Below, piece after piece: positions 22,613-31,494 of a stretch of 64,000 bases of DNA. The notes beneath the pieces were generated by a model that was given only the letters and a program-made list of their open reading frames with translations, ran no database searches and had not been told where the DNA came from. The DNA comes from an uncultured Lachnospiraceae bacterium (GTDB lineage: Bacteria > Bacillota > Clostridia > Lachnospirales > Lachnospiraceae). The stretch's first letter is position 1, and each line of letters begins with the position of its first letter. Both the position numbers and the translations under genes were made by a program. The stretch lies in contig CACYMJ010000005.1 of assembly GCA_902775485.1 (NCBI GenBank), positions 1-64,000 on the forward strand, read 5' to 3'.

Positions 22613-25213
22613 GTGCCCGAAGAGGAACAAAAAGGCCGGGGCTTCATAGCGAAGGTATGCGCATTCATCGTAGACAAGAGGAACCTGTTCTTCCTGATCT
22701 TCGCACTGCTTGCGATATTCTCCGCTTTCGCGAAGAACTGGGTGCATGTTGAAAATTCATTATCGTATTATCTGCCCGATACCACGGAGACGAAGAAGGG
22801 TATCGATCTGATGGCAGAGGAGTTCGTTACATACGGAAGCTGTACATTTATGGTCGCGAACGTATCGTACGAACAGGGAGAGAGGCTTGCCAGATCGATA
22901 GGCGAGATGGAAGGGGTCTTCTCCGTCGATTACGAAGACACCAGGGAATACTATAATAACGGATCGGCAAAGCTTGCGGTGACCTTTGATTACCCCGAGG
23001 ATGACGAGCGATGTATCGATGCCCAGGACAGGATCAAGAGCTTTCTGTCAGGCAACGATTATTATCTGGATACAAGTCTTGGCGATATTTCCGCCGAGTT
23101 GATAAACAACGAGATGAACACCATCTCGATAATCGTTGTTGTCATAGTATTGGGAGTCCTGCTCATTACGACCGAGGCATATGCCGAGATTCCGGTCCTG
23201 CTGATCACGTTCGGCGGTGCTGCCGTTTTGCAGATGGGCACGAATTTCGTGTTCGGGACGATAAGTTACGTATCGGATTCGGTCACGATCGTACTGCAGC
23301 TGGCTCTGTCGATCGATTATGCGATCATCTATCTTAACAGATATAAGGAAGAGCATCAGACGCTACCGCCAAGGGAAGCGGCAATAGAGGCTCTTACCAA
23401 GGCCATTCCCGAGATCTCGGGAAGTTCCCTGACAACCATAGGCGGTCTGATCGCCATGACCTTCATGCAGTTTAAGATGGGCCCCGATATGGGTATCGTA
23501 CTTATCAAGGCCATCATCTTAAGCCTTGTTTCCGTGTTCCTTCTTATGCCCGGCGTTGTTATGCTCTTCGCGCCGCTGATGGAAAAAACGAAGCATAAAA
23601 ACTTCATCCCGAAGATCACCGCGATCGCAAAGTTCGACTATGCCACCAGATTTTTCATCGTTCCGATATTTGTTGTTGTCATAATCATAGCGTTCTTCGT
23701 ATCGAATAAATGCCACTATGCATACGGATACAGCAGCATCACGCCGCCGATCAAGAACGAGGTACAGATAGCCAAGGACATGATCAGCGAAAATTTTGAT
23801 TCGAAAAACCTCGTTGCCGTTATAGTTCCCGCGGGAGATTATGACAAGGAGAGGGCATTGCTTGCCGATTTCGAAGCAAGGGATGAGGTTGACCATGCGA
23901 TGGGCCTGTCCAATACCGAGGCTCTTGACGGCTATACGCTTACCGACAGGCTGACTCCGAGACAGTTCTCGGAACTGATCAATCTTGATTACGAGGTCGC
24001 GGAACTGATATATACCGCATATGCGGTTGACGATAAGGACTACGGCAAGGCTGTCAACGGACTGCCCGATTACCGCGTTCCGCTCATCGACATGTTCATG
24101 TTTGTCCACAAGGAAGTCGAAGAGGGCTATGTCACGCTTGATGATGAGACGAAAAAAACGCTCGATGAAGCCTATAAGATGATGAACTTCGCCAAGACCC
24201 AGCTGCAGGGCGAGAACTATGTGCGAATGCTCGTGTATCTCGATATTCCCGAGGATCAGCAGGATAAGATCTACAGCTTTATCGATGAGATGCATACGAT
24301 GGCATACAAATACTACGACGAGTGTCTTGTGTGCGGCGAGAGTGTCAGCGAATATGATCTGAAAAAATCGTTTGACCGCGATAACCTTGTTGTTAATATC
24401 GTCTCGATACTTGCAGTCCTCGTGGTCCTTCTGTTCACGTTCAAATCCGCCGGAATGCCGGTCCTGCTGATCGCCGTCATTCAGGGAAGTATCTGGATCA
24501 ATTTCTCGGTGCCCACGATCATGCACAATGACATCTTTTTCATGAGTTATCTGATCGTATCGTCTATCCAGATGGGTGCGAACATCGACTATGCGATAGT
24601 CATCGCGAGCCGATATACGGAACTTCGCGAGACGATGGGAAGGCGGGACTCCATCATCGATACGATGAACTTATCATTCCCTACCATCGTTACATCAGGT
24701 CCCATGCTCGCGCTTGCGGGTATCACGATCGGAATGCTCACATCCGATGCCGCCATATATAACATCGGACAGTGCATAGGCCGTGGTACGATCATATCGA
24801 TATTCATCACGCTGTTTGTGCTTCCGCAGATACTGCTTGTCGGAGATACGATCATATCCAAGACCGCGTTTGTCATGAACATGCCGCTCAAGAACATGAA
24901 CGCATCCGGCCTTATCAGGGTGGACGGCGCCATAAGAGGGCGCATAAACGGAACCGTGACCGGTACGATGACAGCCATTATCCGCGGCGATGTATCCGCT
25001 TTTATCGATACGGAAAATGTTGAAGTACTCGATGATACAACGCCTCTTCTTGAAGAGACGGCTTCGGTTGTTGAAGGAGATATCATCTCCGATGAGTCCC
25101 AAAAGGACAGTGCCGGCACATCCGAAGACGTAAAAGAGGACGGACGCACTGACGGGGCGGAGAATGTATCCGCTGATAAAAAGGAGGTTGATCATGATGA
25201 AGAAATTAAGTAG
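22613..25213 (+). CDS. RND/MMPL-family exporter
   Basis: About 866 residues. GTG 22613 is preferred over GTG 22601 because AGGAA (22596-22600) abuts the latter. Two-fold MMPL architecture: one helix, a large extracellular loop (residues about 45-170), a six-helix block, a second loop (about 375-590) and a second six-helix block; both blocks have the sterol-sensing/RND pattern with SIDYAIIYLNRYKEE and ANIDYAIVIASRY, whose Asp residues are the usual proton-relay positions. The tail is long, hydrophilic and acidic. The last 20 bases overlap the GLUG protein gene, so the two are translationally coupled. Probably moves a lipid or surface polymer; substrate unknown. Confidence 0.75.
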   Translation: MPEEEQKGRGFIAKVCAFIVDKRNLFFLIFALLAIFSAFAKNWVHVENSLSYYLPDTTETKKGIDLMAEEFVTYGSCTFMVANVSYEQGERLARSIGEMEGVFSVDYEDTREYYNNGSAKLAVTFDYPEDDERCIDAQDRIKSFLSGNDYYLDTSLGDISAELINNEMNTISIIVVVIVLGVLLITTEAYAEIPVLLITFGGAAVLQMGTNFVFGTISYVSDSVTIVLQLALSIDYAIIYLNRYKEEHQTLPPREAAIEALTKAIPEISGSSLTTIGGLIAMTFMQFKMGPDMGIVLIKAIILSLVSVFLLMPGVVMLFAPLMEKTKHKNFIPKITAIAKFDYATRFFIVPIFVVVIIIAFFVSNKCHYAYGYSSITPPIKNEVQIAKDMISENFDSKNLVAVIVPAGDYDKERALLADFEARDEVDHAMGLSNTEALDGYTLTDRLTPRQFSELINLDYEVAELIYTAYAVDDKDYGKAVNGLPDYRVPLIDMFMFVHKEVEEGYVTLDDETKKTLDEAYKMMNFAKTQLQGENYVRMLVYLDIPEDQQDKIYSFIDEMHTMAYKYYDECLVCGESVSEYDLKKSFDRDNLVVNIVSILAVLVVLLFTFKSAGMPVLLIAVIQGSIWINFSVPTIMHNDIFFMSYLIVSSIQMGANIDYAIVIASRYTELRETMGRRDSIIDTMNLSFPTIVTSGPMLALAGITIGMLTSDAAIYNIGQCIGRGTIISIFITLFVLPQILLVGDTIISKTAFVMNMPLKNMNASGLIRVDGAIRGRINGTVTGTMTAIIRGDVSAFIDTENVEVLDDTTPLLEETASVVEGDIISDESQKDSAGTSEDVKEDGRTDGAENVSADKKEVDHDEEIK

Positions 25214-28200
25214 GATCATACCTTCCGTGATATGCATCATCGCCCTGATCTTATCGGACAAAACTGTCGCATATGCAGCAAACGAAGCGCAGACGGCTGC
25301 CAAGACCGTCAATATATCCCTTGAGGAAGACGATACCGATGACAAGACCGATGATACCGAATCATCCGAGGAAAAAGAGCAGGGCATAGGCCTTGAAAAT
25401 GCCGGTGATGACGGGGCCTCAGAAAAATCGGACAATTACGCGATCGAGAGGCCGGACCCGTCCGAGATGACAGAGGTCAGGATCGGCAGTTACGAGGACT
25501 GGTGTGATCTTGCGCATAACTGCACGCTCGATACATGGTCTGCCGATAAGTACGTCGTAATGACGGATAACATTGATTTTAACATGAAAGAGTTCGTGCC
25601 GATCCCGTATTTTGCCGGAATATTCGACGGCGATAACCATACGATAAACAAGGCGGCATTTACAGGCGATCAGAACTATATCGGCGTTTTTTCAAGGACG
25701 GCTCCCCAGGCGGTCATAAGGAACGTCAATGTCATCGGAGTCATGAAGCCTACCGGAAAACCGTTTGATATCGGAGGCATAGCGGGCGATAATGCCGGAA
25801 TGATCGCAAACTGCAAATATGACGGATATGTCGAAGGGTACGACTACATAGGAGGTATCGCGGGATACAATGAGGCAACGGGCATCGTCTCGGCCTGTAC
25901 GGTCACCGGAAAGATAACGGGGCTTCATTATGTCGGCGGTATATGCGGTGCCAGTGCCGGGCTTGTCACGGGATGCTCCGCAAAAGCGGATATCAACACC
26001 GTCACCAAGGAGGTTGAGACCGGGCTTGCGGACATCAAGGTTGAAGAAGTGTTCACTTCCCTGCTAAACAGGGGAAGGGAAGAGGGCAACAAAAAAATGA
26101 TCGCAAACTCCACGAATCCTGTTGATATCGGCGGGATAGCCGGACACAACACCGGGGAGATATCATCGTGCGCGAACGATTCCGCTGTCGGATACGAGCA
26201 CGTCGGTTACAACATCGGAGGCATTGCCGGCCGTTCATCAGGCTATGTTCATGACTGTATCAACAACGGAAAACTGCAAGGCAGAAAAGATGTCGGAGGC
26301 ATAGTCGGCCAGGCGGAGCCTTATATAAGGCTCGACCTTACGAAGGATATAATCTCGCAACTCAATACCGCGATCAATTCACTTCATGACAGCGTAGATA
26401 AGACGATAAGGGATACCGATTCTTCATCGGGAGTCGTCTCGGCAAGACTTAACGTTATAAAGAGCTTTGCGGACAGGGCATTGTCAGATACGGGCTATCT
26501 TGCAAATTCCACGACCGATTTTGTAAACGGTGTTACCGGAGCTACAAATGAGATCGTCGGAAGACTTGAATATGTGATCGATGAGACATCGAAAAACGAC
26601 GGCCCTATGGACAAGGTGAAGAATGCGGGAAGCGATTTTAAGGATGCCGCGGCCGATGTTGAAAAAATGGCCGAGGATATGGACATATACAGGTATATGA
26701 CACCTGCCGAGAAGGCAAGCTATGATGAGGCGAAACAGACAATAAAGGATAAGACGGCAGAGTACGACGCGAAGAGAAACTACTATGAAACGGCAGACGC
26801 GGTCGCCGCAGAGCGCGCAACAAAGAGAACCACGGCGCAAAACGAAGCGAAGGATGAAACCCTGAAGGGTTTATACGATGAGAAAAAACAGCCGGGCGAT
26901 CGTGAGTGGAACACATTGACCCCGGAAGAAAAAGATGCATTTTATAACAGCCTGACCGATGATGAAAAGGCGCGTGTCGATTCTGCGGCGGATGCGGCAG
27001 GAACTGCCGCCGTCAAGGCATGGGCCGCAGGGAGGGCGGATACCGATACAGGATATGCCGATACGATGGCCAAGAAGGCTGCGATCATAGGCGGCATCGT
27101 GCTTGAACATTCGGGAGAGATGTCAGAGGGCGCAAAAACAGACGGCAAAAACGCTGCCGCCGATCTTAAGGATATGGCCGAAAACCTTCGTGATTCCGGC
27201 TCGCAGATGAAATCGATAATCGGAAACGTGGCGGGGAGAAGTGATGTCAGATTCCCGCAGCTGTCCGAAGAATACAGGATGCATACCAACTCCCTTGTTT
27301 CAAATATCCGGGGAATGAGCGACAACCTCGGATTTTTAAATAACGAGATGAAGGGTTCGACAGATGTCGTATGCAATGATCTTGAGGATGTAAATGACGG
27401 TTTTTCCACGATAATGCTGCTGTTCACCGATGCGATGGACGGCGTTCTTGACATGGATTATTCCGAAGTATATGAGGATGAGTCCAATGATGTATGTGAA
27501 ACAAGCGTGGATGCGACCATCGCGGATTGCACAAACTTCGGGAACGTGTTCGGAGATATCGATACGGGCGGTATTGCCGGAACGATGGCAGAAGAATACG
27601 ATTTTGACCTTGAAAGTGATGTGACGGGTGTAAAAGATTCGGCTAGGAATTCCACATACAGGACAAAGTGCGTTGCAAGATCCGATATCAACCGCGGCGA
27701 GGTAAAGGGCAAAAAGAGTTACGCCGGAGGAGTGTGCGGCCTTCACGAGATAGGCACCATACTGCGCTGCTCCAATTTCGCAAAAGCATCGAGCCAGTCG
27801 GGCGATTATGTCGGCGGAGTCGCGGGCAGAAGTTATGCGACGATAAGGGATTCATATGAAAAGGGCGTCCTTGCGGGCGGCTCATATATAGGTGGTATCG
27901 CCGGAAGCGGTGCTGTGGTGACGGGCTGTATTGCGATGCCCAGCGTAACTGAGGGAACAAACTTTACGGGTGCCGTTGTCGGATCATCATCCGACGGTGA
28001 CAGGCTTAAGGGCAATCTGTTTGTAAGTGGCAGTCTTGCCGGGATCGACCGCATCAGTAAAAGCGGTATGGCAGAGCCCGTAGCTTATTCGCAGCTTCTT
28101 GCCATGGATAATGTTCCGGCCGATTTTTCCGTTCTTAAAGTGGATTTTGTGGTGGACGGTAAAAAGGTTGCAACTCTTGATAAAAGAGCCGGCGATGTCG

Positions 28201-28826
28201 TAACACTTTCGGAAGTTCCGGTCGATGAGGCAGTCTCGAAAGCGCAGAATGCTGAGAGCGAAGATGATAATACGCTAAGCCTTGAGGACGATGAGTATAT
28301 CAAGTGGGACTGTGATGATGAGATCACGGTTACCGAGGATACCGAGATAAACGGCAGCATAGTAAGATACGCATCCAGCCTTGCGAGCGAGCAGGTCAGG
28401 GCAAATAAGCAGTCGATATTCCTCGTGGACGGAAGGTTTAAAAAAGATGACGTTCTGTCTGTGACGGCTGCGTCAATGGGAGAGACAGGCTATGAGGAAT
28501 TCGTGATCGTAATACCCGAAGACGGGGAGAGCACTCACCACATAAGATATCAGGAGCCGGCTGATTCGGAAGGCGTTAAGGTCATGCTCATAAATGACTC
28601 GCAGTGGGAAGAAGTGCCGACCGAAACATATGGCAGGTACGTTACATTTACCGCGCCCGGAGACGAAGTCAGAGTCCGTATCGAGGAACGCCAAAAGCGC
28701 GACATGACGATGTGGTTTGTTATCGGCGGCTGTATTGCACTCGTTTTTGTCATTTCACTGATCCTTGTCATAAGATCAAAAAACCGCAAAAAGAAAACAG
28801 AACACAAAAAAATGATCACAAAATGA
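25194..28826 (+). CDS. large GLUG-repeat surface protein with C-terminal membrane helix (1210 residues)
   Basis: ATG 25194 with AAGGAGG (25181-25187), inside the 3' end of the MMPL gene. Signal peptide about 1-30 (cut after VAYA), an acidic spacer, then repeated GLUG-type units: GGIAGDNAG, GGIAGYNEA, GGICGASAG, GGIAGHNTG, GGIAGRSSG, GGIVGQAEP. A helical insert (about residues 390-800) with coiled-coil character breaks the array, after which further GLUG units follow (GGIAGTMAE, GGVCGLHEI, GGVAGRSYA, GGIAGSGAV). A beta domain, one C-terminal membrane helix and a very basic tail close the protein. It should sit outside, held in the membrane. Coupling to the exporter suggests they act as one machine, as the exposed partner of the MMPL pump. 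Confidence 0.75.
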   Translation: MMKKLSRIIPSVICIIALILSDKTVAYAANEAQTAAKTVNISLEEDDTDDKTDDTESSEEKEQGIGLENAGDDGASEKSDNYAIERPDPSEMTEVRIGSYEDWCDLAHNCTLDTWSADKYVVMTDNIDFNMKEFVPIPYFAGIFDGDNHTINKAAFTGDQNYIGVFSRTAPQAVIRNVNVIGVMKPTGKPFDIGGIAGDNAGMIANCKYDGYVEGYDYIGGIAGYNEATGIVSACTVTGKITGLHYVGGICGASAGLVTGCSAKADINTVTKEVETGLADIKVEEVFTSLLNRGREEGNKKMIANSTNPVDIGGIAGHNTGEISSCANDSAVGYEHVGYNIGGIAGRSSGYVHDCINNGKLQGRKDVGGIVGQAEPYIRLDLTKDIISQLNTAINSLHDSVDKTIRDTDSSSGVVSARLNVIKSFADRALSDTGYLANSTTDFVNGVTGATNEIVGRLEYVIDETSKNDGPMDKVKNAGSDFKDAAADVEKMAEDMDIYRYMTPAEKASYDEAKQTIKDKTAEYDAKRNYYETADAVAAERATKRTTAQNEAKDETLKGLYDEKKQPGDREWNTLTPEEKDAFYNSLTDDEKARVDSAADAAGTAAVKAWAAGRADTDTGYADTMAKKAAIIGGIVLEHSGEMSEGAKTDGKNAAADLKDMAENLRDSGSQMKSIIGNVAGRSDVRFPQLSEEYRMHTNSLVSNIRGMSDNLGFLNNEMKGSTDVVCNDLEDVNDGFSTIMLLFTDAMDGVLDMDYSEVYEDESNDVCETSVDATIADCTNFGNVFGDIDTGGIAGTMAEEYDFDLESDVTGVKDSARNSTYRTKCVARSDINRGEVKGKKSYAGGVCGLHEIGTILRCSNFAKASSQSGDYVGGVAGRSYATIRDSYEKGVLAGGSYIGGIAGSGAVVTGCIAMPSVTEGTNFTGAVVGSSSDGDRLKGNLFVSGSLAGIDRISKSGMAEPVAYSQLLAMDNVPADFSVLKVDFVVDGKKVATLDKRAGDVVTLSEVPVDEAVSKAQNAESEDDNTLSLEDDEYIKWDCDDEITVTEDTEINGSIVRYASSLASEQVRANKQSIFLVDGRFKKDDVLSVTAASMGETGYEEFVIVIPEDGESTHHIRYQEPADSEGVKVMLINDSQWEEVPTETYGRYVTFTAPGDEVRVRIEERQKRDMTMWFVIGGCIALVFVISLILVIRSKNRKKKTEHKKMITK

Positions 28827-28837
28827 TTTTTCGTGGT

Positions 28838-28864
28838 TAACTATTGCCCGCCATCTTCCGATAT
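28838..28864 (+). promoter_or_regulatory. sigma-28-like promoter of the zinc-ribbon/flagellinolysin operon
   Basis: TAAC (28838-28841), 15-bp spacer, TCCGATAT (28857-28864). The -10 lies in the perfect palindrome CCGATATATATATCGG (28858-28873). Leader about 70 nt. Confidence 0.6.
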
Positions 28865-28894
28865 ATATATCGGTATGCAGGGAAGCATGCATTT

Positions 28895-28910
28895 TTGGGA
28901 CGGAGCCCGA
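28895..28910 (+). promoter_or_regulatory. leader hairpin with GGA in a 6-nt loop (CsrA-type site)
   Basis: 5-bp stem (TTGGG/CCCGA) with loop ACGGAG, about 25 nt into the predicted mRNA. CsrA binds GGA in such loops. A matching hairpin stands in the other flagellin leader (31428-31441) and both are followed by the same bases CCCGACAG. Confidence 0.45.
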
Positions 28911-28942
28911 CAGTGATTAAAGCTTACTAACAGGGATGGGAA

Positions 28943-29338
28943 ATGGGCGAAACGATCCGTCTGAAATGCAATGATTGCAACAAGGCTTATGATCTTAACA
29001 TCGGACAGGGGATTAAGGATAATTCCCTTGACCGTATACTTGGGTACTTTGACGGAGTAACATCCGATATGATCAGCAGGAAGCTTTCCGTTCTCGGAAC
29101 AAAAAAAAGCTGGTCATTTCGCAGGATGATCGGATACTGCAGTTCATGCAGATCTTTTCGGGAGATCCCCACTTTTCACATTTTTGAAGACCAGAAGGAA
29201 TATGTTACGGCCACAAAGTGTCAGTGCGGCAGTACATGTGAGCTTATCGATGATAATGATACGGATGCAATGGGCAGCATCATCTGTCCCGAATGCGGCG
29301 GTAAGATCAGCTCATCGATAACGGCAATGTGGGATTAG
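28943..29338 (+). CDS. multi-cysteine zinc-ribbon-like protein preceding flagellinolysin
   Basis: 131 residues, cytosolic (no signal or membrane helix). It has Cys pairs in the pattern of zinc ribbons: CNDC (9-12), CSSC, CQC and CPEC, so two ribbons are likely. Initiation region CAGGGATGGGAA then ATG. It is the first gene after the sigma-28-like promoter and ends 11 bp before the flagellin start, so it is cotranscribed. Its function is not known to me; position suggests a helper for flagellin production, metal loading or regulation. Confidence 0.55.
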   Translation: MGETIRLKCNDCNKAYDLNIGQGIKDNSLDRILGYFDGVTSDMISRKLSVLGTKKSWSFRRMIGYCSSCRSFREIPTFHIFEDQKEYVTATKCQCGSTCELIDDNDTDAMGSIICPECGGKISSSITAMWD

Positions 29339-29349
29339 GCAGGGAGAAT

Positions 29350-31317
29350 ATGATAGTTCAGCACAATCTTGCATCGATGAATGCAGACAGAAATCTGAAA
29401 GTATCGACCGGAAGTCTCGGAAAATCGACCGAAAAACTGTCTTCGGGATTTAAGATCAACCGCGCGGCAGATGATGCGGCAGGGCTTACGATCTCCGAAA
29501 AGATGAGAAGCCAGATAAGAGGCCTGACACAGGCATCGGCAAATACACAGGACGGCGTATCCTTCTGCCAGATAGCTGACGGAGCTCTTGATGAGGTCCA
29601 GGGAATGCTCAAGCGCTGCAGCGAACTTGCGGTCAAGGCATCAAACGGTACGAACACGCAGGCTGACAGAGATGCGATGCAGAGCGAGATAGCTGAAATA
29701 TCATCAGAGATAGATAGGGTGCATGAATCCGCACTGTTTAATGAAATCCGTGTATTTCCGGATGCGGGATACAACCCGGATGAGTTTGCGGCAGCACTCA
29801 CATCGGCACCGGTTAAAACAGTTACTGCAGGAAACATCACTTTCACACTTGAGTTCATCGGAACCGACGGAAAGATCGATACAGAACCTGCGGAAAACAT
29901 CAAGGCAACAGGATCGGCCAATCCCGACTCGGTCGCAAATTCCGAAATGGCGGCATTTGTTGTTTCGGCCGCGGCTAAGGCGGTAAACAATCTGTCATCA
30001 AAATATCCTAATCTTTTTAATGAAGCATCCACACAGAATATCAATATCGGACTGGAGATGAGTCCTCAGGGAAAGGGCGGAACGCTTGCGACCGCCTATA
30101 TGTCCGTCTCATCAAATTCATCAAGCACTGTAACATCATATAAGATGTGGGTGGATACGGCAGATTACCCCGTAGAGAGTTTTCCGTCGATGAGCGATGC
30201 CCAGAAGGCAGATCTGGCGGCGACGATAGCCCATGAGATGACACATCTTGTCATGGATGATACGCTCACTTCCGGCATGATAGGATCATTTCCCAAGTGG
30301 TTCAAGGAAGGAATGGCCCAGACGAGCAGCGGTGACAACGGATGGATGGGATACGAGCTTGATGGTACATCAACCGATACAGATATAAAAAACTATAAGT
30401 CACAGCTTACGACCGACCCTTACGGTGCCGGTTATGCGGCAAGCATGTATCTCGGATGGCTTGCAAACAAACAGGCCGGCGGAAGTGATGCGGTAAACAG
30501 TACAAACATCGCAAATGGACTTGACCGTCTGCTGACTGAGGTTGCCAAAAACATAAAGGCTGACGGATCCGGAAGCAACACGATACTTGATAAAGCGATC
30601 AGTACGGTGACCGGAGGAAAATATACAAGTACCGCCGCTTTTGAGAGCGCTTTTTCATCAGCCGCGGATACCGATTCGCTTTCTTTTATGAAAAACTTCA
30701 TTACGGCAAGAGGAAACGGAGCAGGCTCAATATTTGGCGAACTGAATGCTGCGGAAGCAAATGTATTTGATCCTTCAACCATATCAGGCGTCTCCACATC
30801 AAATTATAAGGTCAACAAGGACAACCAGTGGTATTCGAATGCATTCGGCACCGGTTTTACATTCCCGGAAAAACTGCCGTCAAGAGGAAACAGCGGCGGA
30901 GTCGGAAATGACAAAAACGGATTTATCATCCAGGCCGGTGCGGCAGATAAACAGGAGCAGCAGATATTCGTCAAGCAGTACAATATCACGATGGAATCGC
31001 TCCTTGACGGCAGGGAACTGGACGTTTCCACGATGGAAGGCGCAAGGGCATCAATAGCACTCGCACAGAAGGCGGATGCGAAGATCTCGGCAGTAAGATC
31101 ATACTACGGTGCCATGCAGAACCGTTTCGAACATACGATAAGCAACCTTGATAATGTTGTTGAAAACACAACGGCAGCGGAGTCTCTGATAAGAGATACG
31201 GATATGGCGGCCGAGATGGTCAACCATACGAAACTGAATGTTCTGATTCAGGCAGGTAACGCAATGCTCTCACAGGCAATGCAGCAGCCGCAGAGCGTAT
31301 TACAGCTCCTTTCGTAA
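29350..31317 (+). CDS. flagellin with internal metallopeptidase domain (flagellinolysin type)
   Basis: ATG 29350 (GCAGGGAG upstream) gives MIVQHNLASMNADRN, the normal flagellin start; the frame from 29329 is rejected. The N-terminal D0/D1 helices (LSSGFKINRAADDAAGLTIS) and C-terminal helices (ALAQKADAKISAVR... ending QQPQSVLQLLS) are complete, so it should export and polymerise. The variable region (about residues 135-545) carries HEMTH (295-299) with Glu320 in WFKEGMAQ, a gluzincin-type zinc site. Proteolytic flagellins of this kind (flagellinolysins) are known from Clostridium and other phyla. 655 residues against about 270-500 for ordinary flagellins. The filament surface probably bears peptidase activity. 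Confidence 0.85.
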   Translation: MIVQHNLASMNADRNLKVSTGSLGKSTEKLSSGFKINRAADDAAGLTISEKMRSQIRGLTQASANTQDGVSFCQIADGALDEVQGMLKRCSELAVKASNGTNTQADRDAMQSEIAEISSEIDRVHESALFNEIRVFPDAGYNPDEFAAALTSAPVKTVTAGNITFTLEFIGTDGKIDTEPAENIKATGSANPDSVANSEMAAFVVSAAAKAVNNLSSKYPNLFNEASTQNINIGLEMSPQGKGGTLATAYMSVSSNSSSTVTSYKMWVDTADYPVESFPSMSDAQKADLAATIAHEMTHLVMDDTLTSGMIGSFPKWFKEGMAQTSSGDNGWMGYELDGTSTDTDIKNYKSQLTTDPYGAGYAASMYLGWLANKQAGGSDAVNSTNIANGLDRLLTEVAKNIKADGSGSNTILDKAISTVTGGKYTSTAAFESAFSSAADTDSLSFMKNFITARGNGAGSIFGELNAAEANVFDPSTISGVSTSNYKVNKDNQWYSNAFGTGFTFPEKLPSRGNSGGVGNDKNGFIIQAGAADKQEQQIFVKQYNITMESLLDGRELDVSTMEGARASIALAQKADAKISAVRSYYGAMQNRFEHTISNLDNVVENTTAAESLIRDTDMAAEMVNHTKLNVLIQAGNAMLSQAMQQPQSVLQLLS

Positions 31318-31368
31318 CCGCAGAGAGCGAAAAACCGCGCGATCCGGTATTTTTTCCCGATTAAAGTG

Positions 31369-31395
31369 TTATATATACGGCCATTTGTCCGATAT
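31369..31395 (+). promoter_or_regulatory. sigma-28-like promoter of the second flagellin
   Basis: TCCGATAT (31388-31395), identical to the -10 upstream of the first flagellar operon, with TTAT (31369-31372) at a 15-bp distance as a weak -35. Confidence 0.5.
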
Positions 31396-31427
31396 ATATA
31401 GTGTACGGCACGGAAGCCGGCAGTGAC

Positions 31428-31441
31428 CGGGAAGGATCCCG
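31428..31441 (+). promoter_or_regulatory. leader hairpin with GGA in the loop (CsrA-type site)
   Basis: CGGG/CCCG stem with loop AAGGAT (31432-31437); an extra A-T pair would leave AGGA as the loop. It starts about 26 nt into the predicted transcript, the same place as in the first flagellar leader. Confidence 0.45.
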
Positions 31442-31454
31442 ACAGGAAATGCAG

Positions 31455-31473
31455 ATGCATATGTGATATGCAT
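31455..31473 (+). repeat. inverted repeat in the second flagellin leader
   Basis: ATGCATAT-GTG-ATATGCAT, perfect 8-bp arms, ending 21 nt before the TTG start. It could form a hairpin just upstream of the ribosome binding site. Confidence 0.6.
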
Positions 31474-31494
31474 ATTGACCGAGAGGGACCTCAG

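Noticed and set aside
23519-24526. 335-codon minus-strand frame opposite the MMPL gene
   Set aside because: Antisense of a clearly coding MMPL gene; His/Arg/Asp-rich composition and no family match. Shadow frame.
28865-28942. c-di-GMP-I (GEMM) riboswitch in the flagellar leader
   Set aside because: GGGACG resembles part of the GEMM core, but the rest of the conserved core and the tetraloop receptor are missing and the leader is too short.
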